DNA from: Parabacteroides sp. Marseille-P3160
Lineage (GTDB): Bacteria; Bacteroidota; Bacteroidia; Bacteroidales; Tannerellaceae
Assembly (NCBI RefSeq): GCF_900162725.1
Contig: NZ_LT799418.1
Location: forward strand, 3,515,812-3,579,811
Direction: 5' to 3'
DNA: 64,000 nt
In this document: in pieces, positions 16,515 to 25,632 of the stretch
Position numbering within the stretch: position 1 is the first letter of the stretch
Layout: every line of letters begins with the position of its first letter
The notes under the pieces: model-generated
What the model saw: only the letters and a program-made list of their open reading frames with translations
The model's database searches: none
What the model was told of the DNA's origin: nothing
Position numbers and translations under genes: made by a program

Positions 16515-18410
16515 ATGAGAAAATGGCGTATTGAAGATTCAGAAGAGCTCTACAATATCAACGGGTGGGGCACCTCTTACTTTGGTATAAATGAAAAAGG
16601 TCATGTGGTGGTCACTCCCAGGGAAAACAGCGCGGCTGTCGACCTAAAGGAACTGGTGGACGAACTGCAATTACGCGATGTCGGCGCTCCGATGCTTGTT
16701 CGTTTTCCCGATATATTGGACAACCGGATCGAGCAAACAGCCAAATGTTTTCAACAGGCCGCGGAAGAATATGGCTATAGAGGAGAAAATTTCATTATTT
16801 ATCCTATTAAGGTCAATCAAATGCAACCGGTAGTAGAAGAACTGATCAGCCATGGCAAAAAATTCAATCTGGGATTGGAAGCCGGCTCCAAGCCTGAACT
16901 TCACGCGGTTATAGCCATTAATCCGGACTCCGAATCGCTGATTATATGTAATGGGTATAAAGACGAAAGTTATATAGAGCTGGCCCTTCTGGCAAAGAAA
17001 ATGGGCAAACGGATCTTCCTTGTGGTTGAGAAACTGAACGAATTGAAACTGATTGCCAAAATGGCCAAACAATTGAACGTCAAACCGGATATCGGCATAC
17101 GCATCAAACTGGCTTCCTCCGGCAGTGGCAAATGGGAAGATTCGGGAGGTGACGCCAGCAAGTTCGGACTAAGTTCCAGCGAACTGCTCGAAGCGCTCGA
17201 TTTTCTGGAAAAAAGGAATATGAAAGATTGCCTGCGATTGATACACTTCCATATCGGAAGCCAGGTAACCAAAATCAGACGTATCAAAACAGCGTTGCGG
17301 GAGGCTTCGCAATTTTATGTGCAATTGCATAACATGGGCTTTCAGGTAGAGTTTGTTGATATTGGCGGTGGTTTGGGCGTCGATTATGACGGGACCCGCT
17401 CGTCCAGCACCGGAAGCAGCGTCAACTATTCCATTCAGGAATATGTCAACGACTCGATTTCCACCCTCGTAGACGTAAGCGACAAGAACGGCATTCCGCA
17501 TCCCAACATCATCACGGAAAGTGGGCGGGCGCTGACGGCTCACCACTCCGTCCTCATCTTTGAGGTATTGGAAACCGCTTCCCTACCGGAATGGGACGAC
17601 GAAGAGGCAGTGAATGAGACAGATCATGAATTGGTAAAGGAATTATACAGTATATGGGACTCCCTGAACCAGAACCGAATGCTGGAGGCTTGGCACGACG
17701 CCCAGCAAATCAGGGAAGAAGGTCTGGACTTGTTCAGCCATGGGATCGTAGACCTGAAAACGCGGGCGCAAATCGAACGATTGTACTGGTCGATCACCCG
17801 TGAAATCAATCAAATAGCTTCCGGATTGAAGCATATACCGGACGATTTCCGTGCACTCTCCAAGCTATTGGCTGATAAATACTTCTGCAACTTCTCCCTG
17901 TTCCAGTCCCTGCCCGACTCCTGGGCTATCGACCAGATCTTTCCGATCATGCCGATTCAGCGGCTGGACGAAAAACCGGACAGGACGGCGACTTTACAGG
18001 ATGTAACTTGCGATTCGGACGGTAAAATCGCCAATTTTATCTCGACAAGGAATGTGGCCCATTATATGCCCGTTCACTCGTTAAAATCGAAGGAAAGCTA
18101 TTATATTGCCGTCTTCCTGGTAGGCGCCTACCAGGAGATACTGGGGGATATGCATAACCTCTTCGGTGACACGAATGCCGTCCACATTTCAGTTGACGAG
18201 AAAGGATATTCGATCGACCAGGTGATTGACGGAGAGACGGTTGCCGAAGTGTTGGATTATGTACAATACAACCCTAAAAAGTTAGTCCGCACATTGGAGA
18301 CATGGGTAACAAAATCGGTAAAAAGCGGTAAGATCACGCTGGAGGAAGGAAAAGAATTCCTTGCCAACTACCGTTCGGGACTTTACGGATATACTTATCT
18401 GGAACACTGA
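16515..18410 (+). CDS. speA: biosynthetic arginine decarboxylase
   Basis: 631 residues, the normal length of the SpeA-type PLP enzyme that converts arginine to agmatine, the first step toward putrescine and spermidine in this route. The N-terminal barrel carries the PLP lysine in YPIKVNQ (Lys99), the FDIGGGLGVDYDGT-type phosphate-binding region (DIGGGLGVDYDG, about residues 282-293) and the HIGSQ motif. The C-terminal beta domain ends with the usual LANYRSGLYGYTYLEH-like tail. It has its own promoter and terminator and no polyamine neighbours in the window. Confidence 0.97.
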   Translation: MRKWRIEDSEELYNINGWGTSYFGINEKGHVVVTPRENSAAVDLKELVDELQLRDVGAPMLVRFPDILDNRIEQTAKCFQQAAEEYGYRGENFIIYPIKVNQMQPVVEELISHGKKFNLGLEAGSKPELHAVIAINPDSESLIICNGYKDESYIELALLAKKMGKRIFLVVEKLNELKLIAKMAKQLNVKPDIGIRIKLASSGSGKWEDSGGDASKFGLSSSELLEALDFLEKRNMKDCLRLIHFHIGSQVTKIRRIKTALREASQFYVQLHNMGFQVEFVDIGGGLGVDYDGTRSSSTGSSVNYSIQEYVNDSISTLVDVSDKNGIPHPNIITESGRALTAHHSVLIFEVLETASLPEWDDEEAVNETDHELVKELYSIWDSLNQNRMLEAWHDAQQIREEGLDLFSHGIVDLKTRAQIERLYWSITREINQIASGLKHIPDDFRALSKLLADKYFCNFSLFQSLPDSWAIDQIFPIMPIQRLDEKPDRTATLQDVTCDSDGKIANFISTRNVAHYMPVHSLKSKESYYIAVFLVGAYQEILGDMHNLFGDTNAVHISVDEKGYSIDQVIDGETVAEVLDYVQYNPKKLVRTLETWVTKSVKSGKITLEEGKEFLANYRSGLYGYTYLEH

Positions 18411-18425
18411 TACTACAGAGATAAG

Positions 18426-18449
18426 AGGTGGAAGCCTTTGGCTTCCTCC
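18426..18449 (+). terminator. probable terminator of speA
   Basis: GGAAGCC and GGCTTCC pair around TTT and are followed by a pyrimidine-rich TCCTTCTTTATTTT stretch. It sits between speA and the convergent cold-shock gene. Confidence 0.55.
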
Positions 18450-18453
18450 TTCT

Positions 18454-18897
18454 TTATTTTAGCAATTTGACATTAATTGCGTTTAAACCTTTCAATCCCC
18501 GTTCCAATTCATACGTAACCTTATCTTCTTCCGAAACATCATCGAGGAGTTGACTTTTGTGAAAGAAGTATTTGTCGGAGCCGTTTTCCGTTTTAATAAA
18601 TCCGAATCCTTTTGAACGGTCGAAGTAATCGACTTTCCCCGTATAAAATTCAGGTTCATCTGCTTCTTCTTTCTTGGGAGTCGATATGACGATCTCCTCC
18701 AATTCGATTTCTTCCCTTTTTTCAGGATCCGGAGGAGTATCTCTTATCACTCCGTTTTCATCGACATAAGCAATCATATCTTCAAAAGAACTGCTGCCTT
18801 TGGCTTTCCGTTCTTCCTTTTTGTGCTGTTTCTCCAGTCGTTTACTCTGTTTTTTCTTTTCCAGTTCTCTCTTGTTAAATGAATTTGATTTTGCCAT
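18454..18897 (-). CDS. cold-shock-domain protein with charged N-terminal extension
   Basis: 147 residues. The first 35 are a Lys/Glu-rich helix (KRELEKKKQSKRLEKQHKK), then an acidic linker, then a cold-shock domain at about 82-147 with RNP1-like KGFGFIK and RNP2-like KYFFHKSQL. Such proteins bind single-stranded RNA and act as RNA chaperones. The N-terminal extension is common in Bacteroidetes CSD proteins. An imperfect 13-bp stem with a long loop lies in its 5' leader. Confidence 0.9.
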   Translation of the reverse strand: MAKSNSFNKRELEKKKQSKRLEKQHKKEERKAKGSSSFEDMIAYVDENGVIRDTPPDPEKREEIELEEIVISTPKKEEADEPEFYTGKVDYFDRSKGFGFIKTENGSDKYFFHKSQLLDDVSEEDKVTYELERGLKGLNAINVKLLK

Positions 18898-18926
18898 TTA
18901 TAATAATTTCTGATTTTAAACCGTAG

Positions 18927-18979
18927 TTATAACCCTCCCGCCACCACGCATGGATATGTGACTTAACGGGAGAGTTATA
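18927..18979 (-). promoter_or_regulatory. long-loop stem in the cold-shock gene leader
   Basis: TATAACCCTCCCG (18928-18940) and CGGGAGAGTTATA (18967-18979) pair over 13 positions with one G-U type mismatch, leaving a 26-nt loop. It starts about 30 bp upstream of the cold-shock ATG. A leader stem could respond to temperature, as in other cold-shock mRNAs, but this is inference. Confidence 0.45.
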
Positions 18980-19101
18980 GCCTCACTTACCAAAGATAAG
19001 CAATTATATCGGTTTTTCCTCCTATCCGGTCATTTTCCTCCGAAACTGAGTCGGAGAAAAACAGACCAGGAGGCAACAGGCTACCCTTTTATCTGAAAAA
19101 A

Positions 19102-20103
19102 TCAGGCGCCGGCATAGATCAGAAAACCTAATCCGGTAATGAATAAAACAAACATACCGACGTTCAGCCAGTTCGAAACCGCCGGTGCATTCCGGAACTC
19201 ATGCCAGATCAAAATACCCCATAAAGCCGACACCAGGGTAGCGCCCTGTCCCAACCCGTAAGATATCGCCGCGCCGGCCTTACCCGAAGCGATCAGGCTG
19301 AAAGACTGCCCTACGCACCAAATACATCCGCCCGCAATACCAATGAGGTGCGTCCGCCAATCTCCTTTAAAATAGCCTGAAACAGGAATAGGTTTTCCTT
19401 CCACCGGCCGTTTCATGGCGATCGTGTTAAAGATGAAATTACTGGCAAAGACGCCTAAAGCAAAGATGAAGACCGCGCTATAAGGCGTTAGCTTGCCCGC
19501 TGCCGGAGAAACGAAATTGTCCAGATCCATGGAAGCCGCCACAAAACGATAGAAAAAAGACATGATAATGCCGGCGGCAATGGCGATCAAAATGCCCTTC
19601 GTCGGTACTTTCTTCGCTTGTGCGGACATTTTCTGATAGGCGAGCGCATTCAACAGAATAGCGATCGTAATCAAAACGATTCCGGCAAAGATAAATGTCG
19701 GGTCTCCTTTTGCCGCTCCAAAATAATTTATCAACACACCCAACACCAAAGCCAGGCCGACGCCGACGGGAAAGGCGACCGACATACCGCAAATCGCAAT
19801 GGCAGCGGACAGCAGGATATTGGAAGCGTTAAAGATGATGCCTCCCAGAAAAGCGCTGCCGAGGTTGACGGCGTCTACCTGTGAAAGGTCGGATAGGAAA
19901 CTGCGCCCTCCCGTTCCGATACTTCCCAAGGTAAAAGCAAAAAGCAGAGAGCAGAAAACGATTCCGATCACATAATCCCAATAAAAGTATTCATACCTCC
20001 AACTCTTGGAGGCAAGTTTCTGCATATTCCCCCATGAACCCCAGCAGAGCATGGTGATGACACAGAAAAGAATCGCTAGCGAATAATCTTGTATGATGAA
20101 CAT
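19102..20103 (-). CDS. GRP-type sugar permease (RusT-like ribose transporter candidate)
   Basis: 333 residues with ten predicted membrane helices in the DMT/GRP sugar-uptake pattern: an N-terminal CWGSWGNMQKLA motif, internal GGIIFNASNILL, AFPVGVGLALVLG and C-terminal GLGQGATLVSALWGILIW. It lies 3 bp downstream of the nucleoside-hydrolase gene and is the last gene of a ribokinase / ADP-ribosylglycohydrolase / nucleoside-hydrolase / permease operon. That context argues for ribose import across the inner membrane. The substrate is inferred from context, not from residues. Confidence 0.85.
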   Translation of the reverse strand: MFIIQDYSLAILFCVITMLCWGSWGNMQKLASKSWRYEYFYWDYVIGIVFCSLLFAFTLGSIGTGGRSFLSDLSQVDAVNLGSAFLGGIIFNASNILLSAAIAICGMSVAFPVGVGLALVLGVLINYFGAAKGDPTFIFAGIVLITIAILLNALAYQKMSAQAKKVPTKGILIAIAAGIIMSFFYRFVAASMDLDNFVSPAAGKLTPYSAVFIFALGVFASNFIFNTIAMKRPVEGKPIPVSGYFKGDWRTHLIGIAGGCIWCVGQSFSLIASGKAGAAISYGLGQGATLVSALWGILIWHEFRNAPAVSNWLNVGMFVLFITGLGFLIYAGA

Positions 20104-20106
20104 AAT

Positions 20107-21129
20107 TTATTTCTTTAAGGTCGGTTGATGCATCATATAGTTTTCAATGACAGAGGCGACTTCCGCCGGAGGCATCTTTACAATCAAGCGGATCTGCTTT
20201 CCGTTCGCATCCGCTTTCCAGGTATTGGAACCGTCTTCATGGACCGTCATTACTCCCCTTTCACTCATATAATAAGGTTCGTAACCATTTATGGCGACTA
20301 ATACCGCCGTTTGGTCCCAACTCATCCGCCCGTTAGGATCTCCTTCGGCAAAACACAGGGTATAGACCTCCTTCACCGGACTATCTTTAACCGGCATTTC
20401 TACCAGTTTTTTCCCTGTAAAGACAGCATTCCCAATCTCAAAACCGCTGAATACTATTTCGGTGGGCCATTCTTTCATCACCTCCATCGCAGCCGGCACA
20501 TCATTATAGACATTGAACTCCCGGCCTTCCGGAAACAGCCCGGCCATAGAAACCAGGCGTTTCACTTTTTGGGCAACCAGCTCTTTGCCGTCAAGAGGAC
20601 TGTATGTATCGGCTTTGGACAGCAACAAATCCTTCAGATTAGTAAAAAAGCCGATAGTACAGATTACCACGCTGCTATCCGGCTGTCCGCTTAAAATCTT
20701 GCGATACACCTCCACGGCGTCGGGGGCATCCGAAGTCTTTGCCGTCCGATGGGGGTACTTGGCAGGCAACGCCTCGGTCCATTTCACCTTATGCCAGGTG
20801 GTAAGCGTAGCTCCCCCCTCGCTTTTGGGCGCACCGACCGGCAGATCCGGACGATTGAAATAGGCGTTCAACACTTCAATGCAAGGGATCACCCTTTCAT
20901 CTTTATTGGAAGAGAGCGTTGCCAACACATTTGCTTTCCCGCTATCTGCGAGCGCATGAAGCAAGGCCATCGCGCCGACATCGTCATAATCCGGACCCAA
21001 GTCGGTGTCCAGGATCAGGGAAACAGGAGAGACTTCCTTTTCTGAATTTTTCACGTCTTTCTTCAAAGTGTTGTTGCTGCAAGAAAACAGCAAAAGGCAA
21101 ACAAAGGCATAGAACAAATCGGTTTTCAT
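20107..21129 (-). CDS. nucleoside hydrolase, exported lipoprotein
   Basis: 341 residues from the ATG at 21129; an in-frame ATG further upstream (21228) would overlap the previous gene and lacks a signal. The N-terminus is a lipoprotein signal (LLLFSC). The catalytic Ca-binding motif is LDTDLGPDYDDVGAMALL, matching the DxDxGxDDxxA signature of the inosine-uridine nucleoside hydrolases. These split ribonucleosides into base and ribose. Envelope location implies that nucleosides are cleaved before uptake. Its neighbours give the ribose a transporter and a kinase. Confidence 0.9.
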   Translation of the reverse strand: MKTDLFYAFVCLLLFSCSNNTLKKDVKNSEKEVSPVSLILDTDLGPDYDDVGAMALLHALADSGKANVLATLSSNKDERVIPCIEVLNAYFNRPDLPVGAPKSEGGATLTTWHKVKWTEALPAKYPHRTAKTSDAPDAVEVYRKILSGQPDSSVVICTIGFFTNLKDLLLSKADTYSPLDGKELVAQKVKRLVSMAGLFPEGREFNVYNDVPAAMEVMKEWPTEIVFSGFEIGNAVFTGKKLVEMPVKDSPVKEVYTLCFAEGDPNGRMSWDQTAVLVAINGYEPYYMSERGVMTVHEDGSNTWKADANGKQIRLIVKMPPAEVASVIENYMMHQPTLKK

Positions 21130-21140
21130 GATTCTCTTTT

Positions 21141-22694
21141 TTAATAATGATTTTTCTGAACAGGCATATCCGAATAGACAATGGCATCGCCAAATTGGAC
21201 GGACGCTTTGCTTGTCGGATTTAGCCATTTAAACGTGGCTATATGTTTCCCTTGGGGAAGTTGATAGTTCCAAAACAATTCGTGCCGGCGTGCAAGATAA
21301 GAAGCCGGAAGATTGGCTGTCTCCACCAACCGGCCGTCGATATGCATCTCTACTTTAGCCACATAATTAGGATCGTCCGCACGTACGGAACCGCCGAAAA
21401 CGACTCCCGTTCCTTCGAAGGAGACTTCTCCCACCTCATTGATCTGTTTATGGACACCCATCCGGCGGACAGGATACAGGCTGGGAAAAGCGCTTTCATA
21501 AGCGACGGGGACAGGGGATTGGCAAACAAGGGTTACTTTGTCTCCGTCTACTTTGCCTCCTCCCCTTTTGATGACCTTCAAAGCTTGTTCGAAGCTCATC
21601 CCGTAAGCCTTATTCAATGAAATGGTCGTATGAGCGAAATCAAGGTCTTCTACCTCTTTCAGATTCTTCATCCAGCGTTCAGGGATCTTGCTGTAACCGA
21701 GTATAGTCCCCAATATTCCGGCGGCAGAAGCCGGATTGCAGTCAGAATCTTGTCCGCAACGGGTGGCGATATCCATCGTCTTATAAAAATCGCCCTCACC
21801 GTAAAGCAGTCCGATCAATATGTAAGCACTGTTTATGAGCGCGTCGATATTGAAAGGAACGAAAACTCCATCCGGACAACCGACTTCCTCCGTCCATTTC
21901 TTCTGGCATTCGAACCAGGCGCTTTTCCAATCATCGGGAAACTGCTTATGCCAATTGATCACATCCTGCATGCACTGATGAAATGCGCTTTGCGTGGGAA
22001 TTGTCTTCAAAGCCTCCGTAACCACGAACTCCACATCATCCGACACGAAAGCAAGCGAATACATGGCGCCGACATAGACTCCGCCATACCAGCCGTCTCC
22101 GTAATTCATGATATGCCCGATCTTATCGGAGATTTCGGAGGCCGTATTCGGCATGCCCGGAGACATCAAACCGGCATAATCCGCTTCAATCTGGTAATCG
22201 ATATCGTTTGCATGGGGATTGTTCAGCCAATGTCCGGAAGCAGGAGGTTTAATGCCTTGCAGGATATTATAGCGCGCCGCCTGGTTGGCGTGCCACAATG
22301 GATATCCGGCCGTGGCAAAGGCCATTGCAAAGGAATCGACCGGAGCGTCCAGGCCTAAGCGGTCGAAGACATTGACAAAAGTCAGATCCATATAGACATC
22401 GTCATAAAGTCCCGGCGAATTCTCATACCACCACTTTATATACCCGTCCGGCCATTCGATCGAAACGTAATCCTGAATCATGGTCCCGTTATACCGGAAT
22501 TCAGTAGGCCCTCCATAGGTGCAGCCGATCGTTTGGCCGGCCCACCCTCCTTTGATTTTATCCAGCAAGACTTCTTTTGAAAGCGTCTTTTCGGCAGGCA
22601 ACCCTTTTTGTCCCTTTTCAGAAGAGGAAGTACAGCATATGGCATTCAGTAGGAAAATAGCCAAAGCAATAAAATATAAAATTCTTTTCTTCAT
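21141..22694 (-). CDS. ADP-ribosylglycohydrolase family protein, exported lipoprotein
   Basis: 517 residues with a lipoprotein signal (FLLNAICC). The ADP-ribosylglycohydrolase helical core includes GGWAGQTIGCTYGGPTEF near residue 50, the acidic DDVYMDLTFV motif and GQDSDCNPASAAGILG, which provide the metal-ligating Asp pairs. A C-terminal beta domain of about 130 residues follows. Family members release ADP-ribose or ribose from ADP-ribosyl compounds; this branch is typical of Bacteroidetes ribose-salvage loci. It lies between ribokinase and nucleoside hydrolase with gaps of 17 and 11 bp, so one operon is likely. Confidence 0.88.
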   Translation of the reverse strand: MKKRILYFIALAIFLLNAICCTSSSEKGQKGLPAEKTLSKEVLLDKIKGGWAGQTIGCTYGGPTEFRYNGTMIQDYVSIEWPDGYIKWWYENSPGLYDDVYMDLTFVNVFDRLGLDAPVDSFAMAFATAGYPLWHANQAARYNILQGIKPPASGHWLNNPHANDIDYQIEADYAGLMSPGMPNTASEISDKIGHIMNYGDGWYGGVYVGAMYSLAFVSDDVEFVVTEALKTIPTQSAFHQCMQDVINWHKQFPDDWKSAWFECQKKWTEEVGCPDGVFVPFNIDALINSAYILIGLLYGEGDFYKTMDIATRCGQDSDCNPASAAGILGTILGYSKIPERWMKNLKEVEDLDFAHTTISLNKAYGMSFEQALKVIKRGGGKVDGDKVTLVCQSPVPVAYESAFPSLYPVRRMGVHKQINEVGEVSFEGTGVVFGGSVRADDPNYVAKVEMHIDGRLVETANLPASYLARRHELFWNYQLPQGKHIATFKWLNPTSKASVQFGDAIVYSDMPVQKNHY

Positions 22695-22711
22695 AACAAT
22701 ATGTATATTGA

Positions 22712-23635
22712 TTAACTAAATAGATCGACTTCATTCCGGTAGGGAGTGGAAGATTGCGCTCCTACCCTCGTTACAGAGATAGCGGATGCCTTACAGGCAA
22801 AACGGACGGCATCGATTAACGTCCTGCTTTCCGAAAGCGCCACTGCCAAGGCTCCATTAAACACATCACCTGCCGCCGTGGTATCGACAGCTTCCACCCG
22901 GTAGGCAGGCACAAGCTCCACCTGAGGAGGATTATAAACCAGTGCGCCTTTGGCTCCCAAGGTGATAATCACCTGCTCGACTCCCAAACCGGCTATTACG
23001 CACGCAGCTTTCTCCGCTGAATGCAGATCCGTAATCTTGACGCCCGATATTATTTCGGCCTCCGTCTCATTCGGGGTAATGATAGAGAGATGGCTGAGCA
23101 ATTTTTTAGACAAAGGCCGCGCGGGCGCAGGATTCAGGATCACCCTCTTCCCTTTTTCATAAGCAATCTTTGCAACATATTCGACTGTTTCGATGGGAAC
23201 CTCCAATTGCATCAGGATAAAATCCGCCTGCCCTATCACTTCCTCAGCGTAAGCCAAGTCTGCAGGCAGCAGGTTGGCATTCGCCCCCGAAGCCACAGCG
23301 ATACAATTTTCTCCCCGCTCATCGACTGTAATCAATGCTACGCCGGAAGGATTCCTCGAATCCGAGAAGATATAGGAAGTGTCAATACCCTCTTCTTCGA
23401 AAAGCTGTTGGGATTGATGCCCGAAAATATCGCTGCCCGTTTTACAAATAAACGAAACTTTGCCTCCCAATCGTGCGATTGCAACGGCTTGATTCGCTCC
23501 TTTGCCTCCCGGATTCATAAAAAAGGTACCTCCGATGACGGTCTCCCCTGCGCGAGGCAGATGTTTCGTCTGAATCACCATGTCGGTATTACTGCTTCCT
23601 ACAACCAATATTTTAAAAGATTGTCGTTTTTTCAT
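22712..23635 (-). CDS. rbsK: ribokinase
   Basis: 307 residues from the ATG at 23635 (MKKRQSFKILVVGSSNTD). An upstream ATG at 23659 would add eight residues. PfkB-family motifs are GGKGANQAVAIARLGG near the N-terminus and the anion-hole DTTAAGDVFNGALA with the catalytic Asp near the C-terminus. It phosphorylates ribose to ribose-5-phosphate for the pentose-phosphate pathway. It is the first gene of the ribose-salvage operon. Confidence 0.93.
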   Translation of the reverse strand: MKKRQSFKILVVGSSNTDMVIQTKHLPRAGETVIGGTFFMNPGGKGANQAVAIARLGGKVSFICKTGSDIFGHQSQQLFEEEGIDTSYIFSDSRNPSGVALITVDERGENCIAVASGANANLLPADLAYAEEVIGQADFILMQLEVPIETVEYVAKIAYEKGKRVILNPAPARPLSKKLLSHLSIITPNETEAEIISGVKITDLHSAEKAACVIAGLGVEQVIITLGAKGALVYNPPQVELVPAYRVEAVDTTAAGDVFNGALAVALSESRTLIDAVRFACKASAISVTRVGAQSSTPYRNEVDLFS

Positions 23636-23915
23636 CTCATTCGATTTATTTATTAACATTAAATAGATTAAAGATTAAGGTGAAAATAGCCTAAATTCAA
23701 TAGGGTAAAATTAGAACGAATAATCATCTTATAACATCACAAAAATAAGAAACTTAAAAATAAAAAAATCAGAGAAAAACATAATTCTTGGAGAAACCCA
23801 AATCGCGTTTTTTGTTGACGCTAACAAGCAAACGGTTTTTTATTTTCCATGATATTCAGAAAAGCCTATAAACCTATAATTATCTGATATAGACAAAAAT
23901 ATACACATGGAAGGC

Positions 23916-24017
23916 AATGATTTTAAGTGGATAAATCCTCGAATAAAAAATCATATTATTAAACGTAAAGTTCGGATTTATCCACTTAAAATCATTACTT
24001 TGCATTTAATAATATGA
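23916..24017. promoter_or_regulatory. interlocked 23-bp and 13-bp perfect inverted repeats
   Basis: The 23 bases at 23916-23938 (AATGATTTTAAGTGGATAAA...) and 23974-23996 are perfect reverse complements. TCATATTATTAAA (23951-23963) and TTTAATAATATGA (24005-24017) form a second perfect pair whose left arm lies inside the first loop, so the two stems interlock. They sit in the 394-bp divergent region between the ribose operon and the gene at 24030, ending 12 bp before its ATG. The rest of this interval is AT-rich with no gene. Confidence 0.7.
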
Positions 24018-24029
24018 AAGCACGATCAA

Positions 24030-25547
24030 ATGAATAAAACGGAGCCGCTTCTTATCCTTATAAAATCTCTTTCCAAATCAGAAAAGAGATATTTTCGCCT
24101 CTATTCCGGATTACAATCCGGGGATAAAGCTTACAGGCTGCTTTTCGACTTGCTGGATGCCGGATATTCCGAAGAAGAGATCGGCCTTCAATTCAGGCAG
24201 AAAGACAAAAGCCTGGATATGGCTGTCAAGTATCTGTATAAACTTATCTTGGATTGCCTGGTTAAATTACGGGAAACACAAAACATACAAACAAAAATAT
24301 TTAACCACATCTCTAAAGCGGAGATTCTGTTTGAAAGGGAACTCAGCGGAGAGGCCTTCAACGAGTTGGCAAAGGCGGAAAAACTGGCGGTCACGTTCGA
24401 AAACGGTCCGCTCATCCTGCTGACCCGGCGCATCAAATTAAAGTACCTGAGCGCTCTCAATTTTAAAGGCGTCAGCGAACAGGAATTAGTGAGCAAACAA
24501 ATGAAAGTAAATGAAGTGATCAAATACTTGAGAAACGTCAATCAGCATTTGCAACTCTATGATATATTAAAATACCGGCTGATGTATAAGGGATATTCCC
24601 GTACCAATAAACAAAAAGAAGATTTGAACGACCTGGTGCTGAGTGAACTCTATTTGATTGCCAATAGTTCTTACCAGGGATTCGAGGCCCAAAAGCTACA
24701 CCTCCTCTTCCAAGCCACTTATTATCTGAATTCAGGAAATATTAAGTCCGCTATCCGTTATTACCGGGAATTGATCACTCTTTTTGAGGAAAATACCCAT
24801 CTGATCCTGAATCCGCCGATGTATTACCGGAGCGCCATCCAAGGAATTTTAGACAGCCTTTTGGTCGCCGGCCTATACCATGAGATGCCTTTCTTCCTAT
24901 CCAAGTTAAAGGATATGGAACAAAAGGATTATCCGACAGGATTCGTATTGGAGGTGAAAGCCATGAGATATCATTATGATTCGTCCCGCTTGGTTCATAG
25001 CGGTCATTTTGAAGAGGCAAAGAGTTTACTGGATACAGAAGGAGAAGAACTGTTTGAGAAGATTTCTCTCCTCGGATTGGAAAACCAATTAAAATTACAC
25101 CTGAATGCCGTTATTATTTATATGTGTATAGGGAAGCTTCCCTTTGCACGCAAATGCATGAAGCGAATTTTCAGTTCAGGAAAACTATTTTCCCCTTTTC
25201 CGTCTTACAAACTTGTCCGCCTGATTAACCTCCTCTTACAAGCGGAATCAGGCAACTACGACTTCTTTGAAAACGAAATACTTTCAATCAAACGAAATAT
25301 CAATTACGAAAGGCAAAGCTATCAGACCGAGAAACTGCTCTTCAAATTTGTTCAATCCTATCCGCTGCCCTCTTATGAAAAATCACGCGCCAAACTATGG
25401 CAGCAATATCAAAAAACAATTCAAAAGATTGAATGCAGCAAATATGAGCGTCAGTTACTCAAAGTATTCGATTTCACTTCCTGGATCGAACACAAACTAA
25501 CCCGCCGCCCCTTAGCGGAAATACTTATAGGAAAAGCCGCCGGTTAA
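24030..25547 (+). CDS. conserved alpha-helical (TPR-like) protein, unknown function
   Basis: 505 residues, almost entirely alpha-helical, without signal peptide or membrane helix. Helix pairs such as EAFNELAKAEKLAVTFEN and GNIKSAIRYYRELITLFEEN look like divergent tetratricopeptide repeats, suggesting a cytosolic scaffold. The N-terminus (LLILIKSLSKSEKRYFRLY) is typical of a protein found in many Bacteroidetes but without an assigned role, as far as I know. It is preceded by a strong double inverted repeat that could control it. Confidence 0.7.
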   Translation: MNKTEPLLILIKSLSKSEKRYFRLYSGLQSGDKAYRLLFDLLDAGYSEEEIGLQFRQKDKSLDMAVKYLYKLILDCLVKLRETQNIQTKIFNHISKAEILFERELSGEAFNELAKAEKLAVTFENGPLILLTRRIKLKYLSALNFKGVSEQELVSKQMKVNEVIKYLRNVNQHLQLYDILKYRLMYKGYSRTNKQKEDLNDLVLSELYLIANSSYQGFEAQKLHLLFQATYYLNSGNIKSAIRYYRELITLFEENTHLILNPPMYYRSAIQGILDSLLVAGLYHEMPFFLSKLKDMEQKDYPTGFVLEVKAMRYHYDSSRLVHSGHFEEAKSLLDTEGEELFEKISLLGLENQLKLHLNAVIIYMCIGKLPFARKCMKRIFSSGKLFSPFPSYKLVRLINLLLQAESGNYDFFENEILSIKRNINYERQSYQTEKLLFKFVQSYPLPSYEKSRAKLWQQYQKTIQKIECSKYERQLLKVFDFTSWIEHKLTRRPLAEILIGKAAG

Positions 25548-25632
25548 AAGAAAGTAGTGATTCGGCAACACCTTATATTTCCATAATTTATCTTATATTT
25601 ACCTCGTAAAAAATAATCAAACAGATTTCTTT

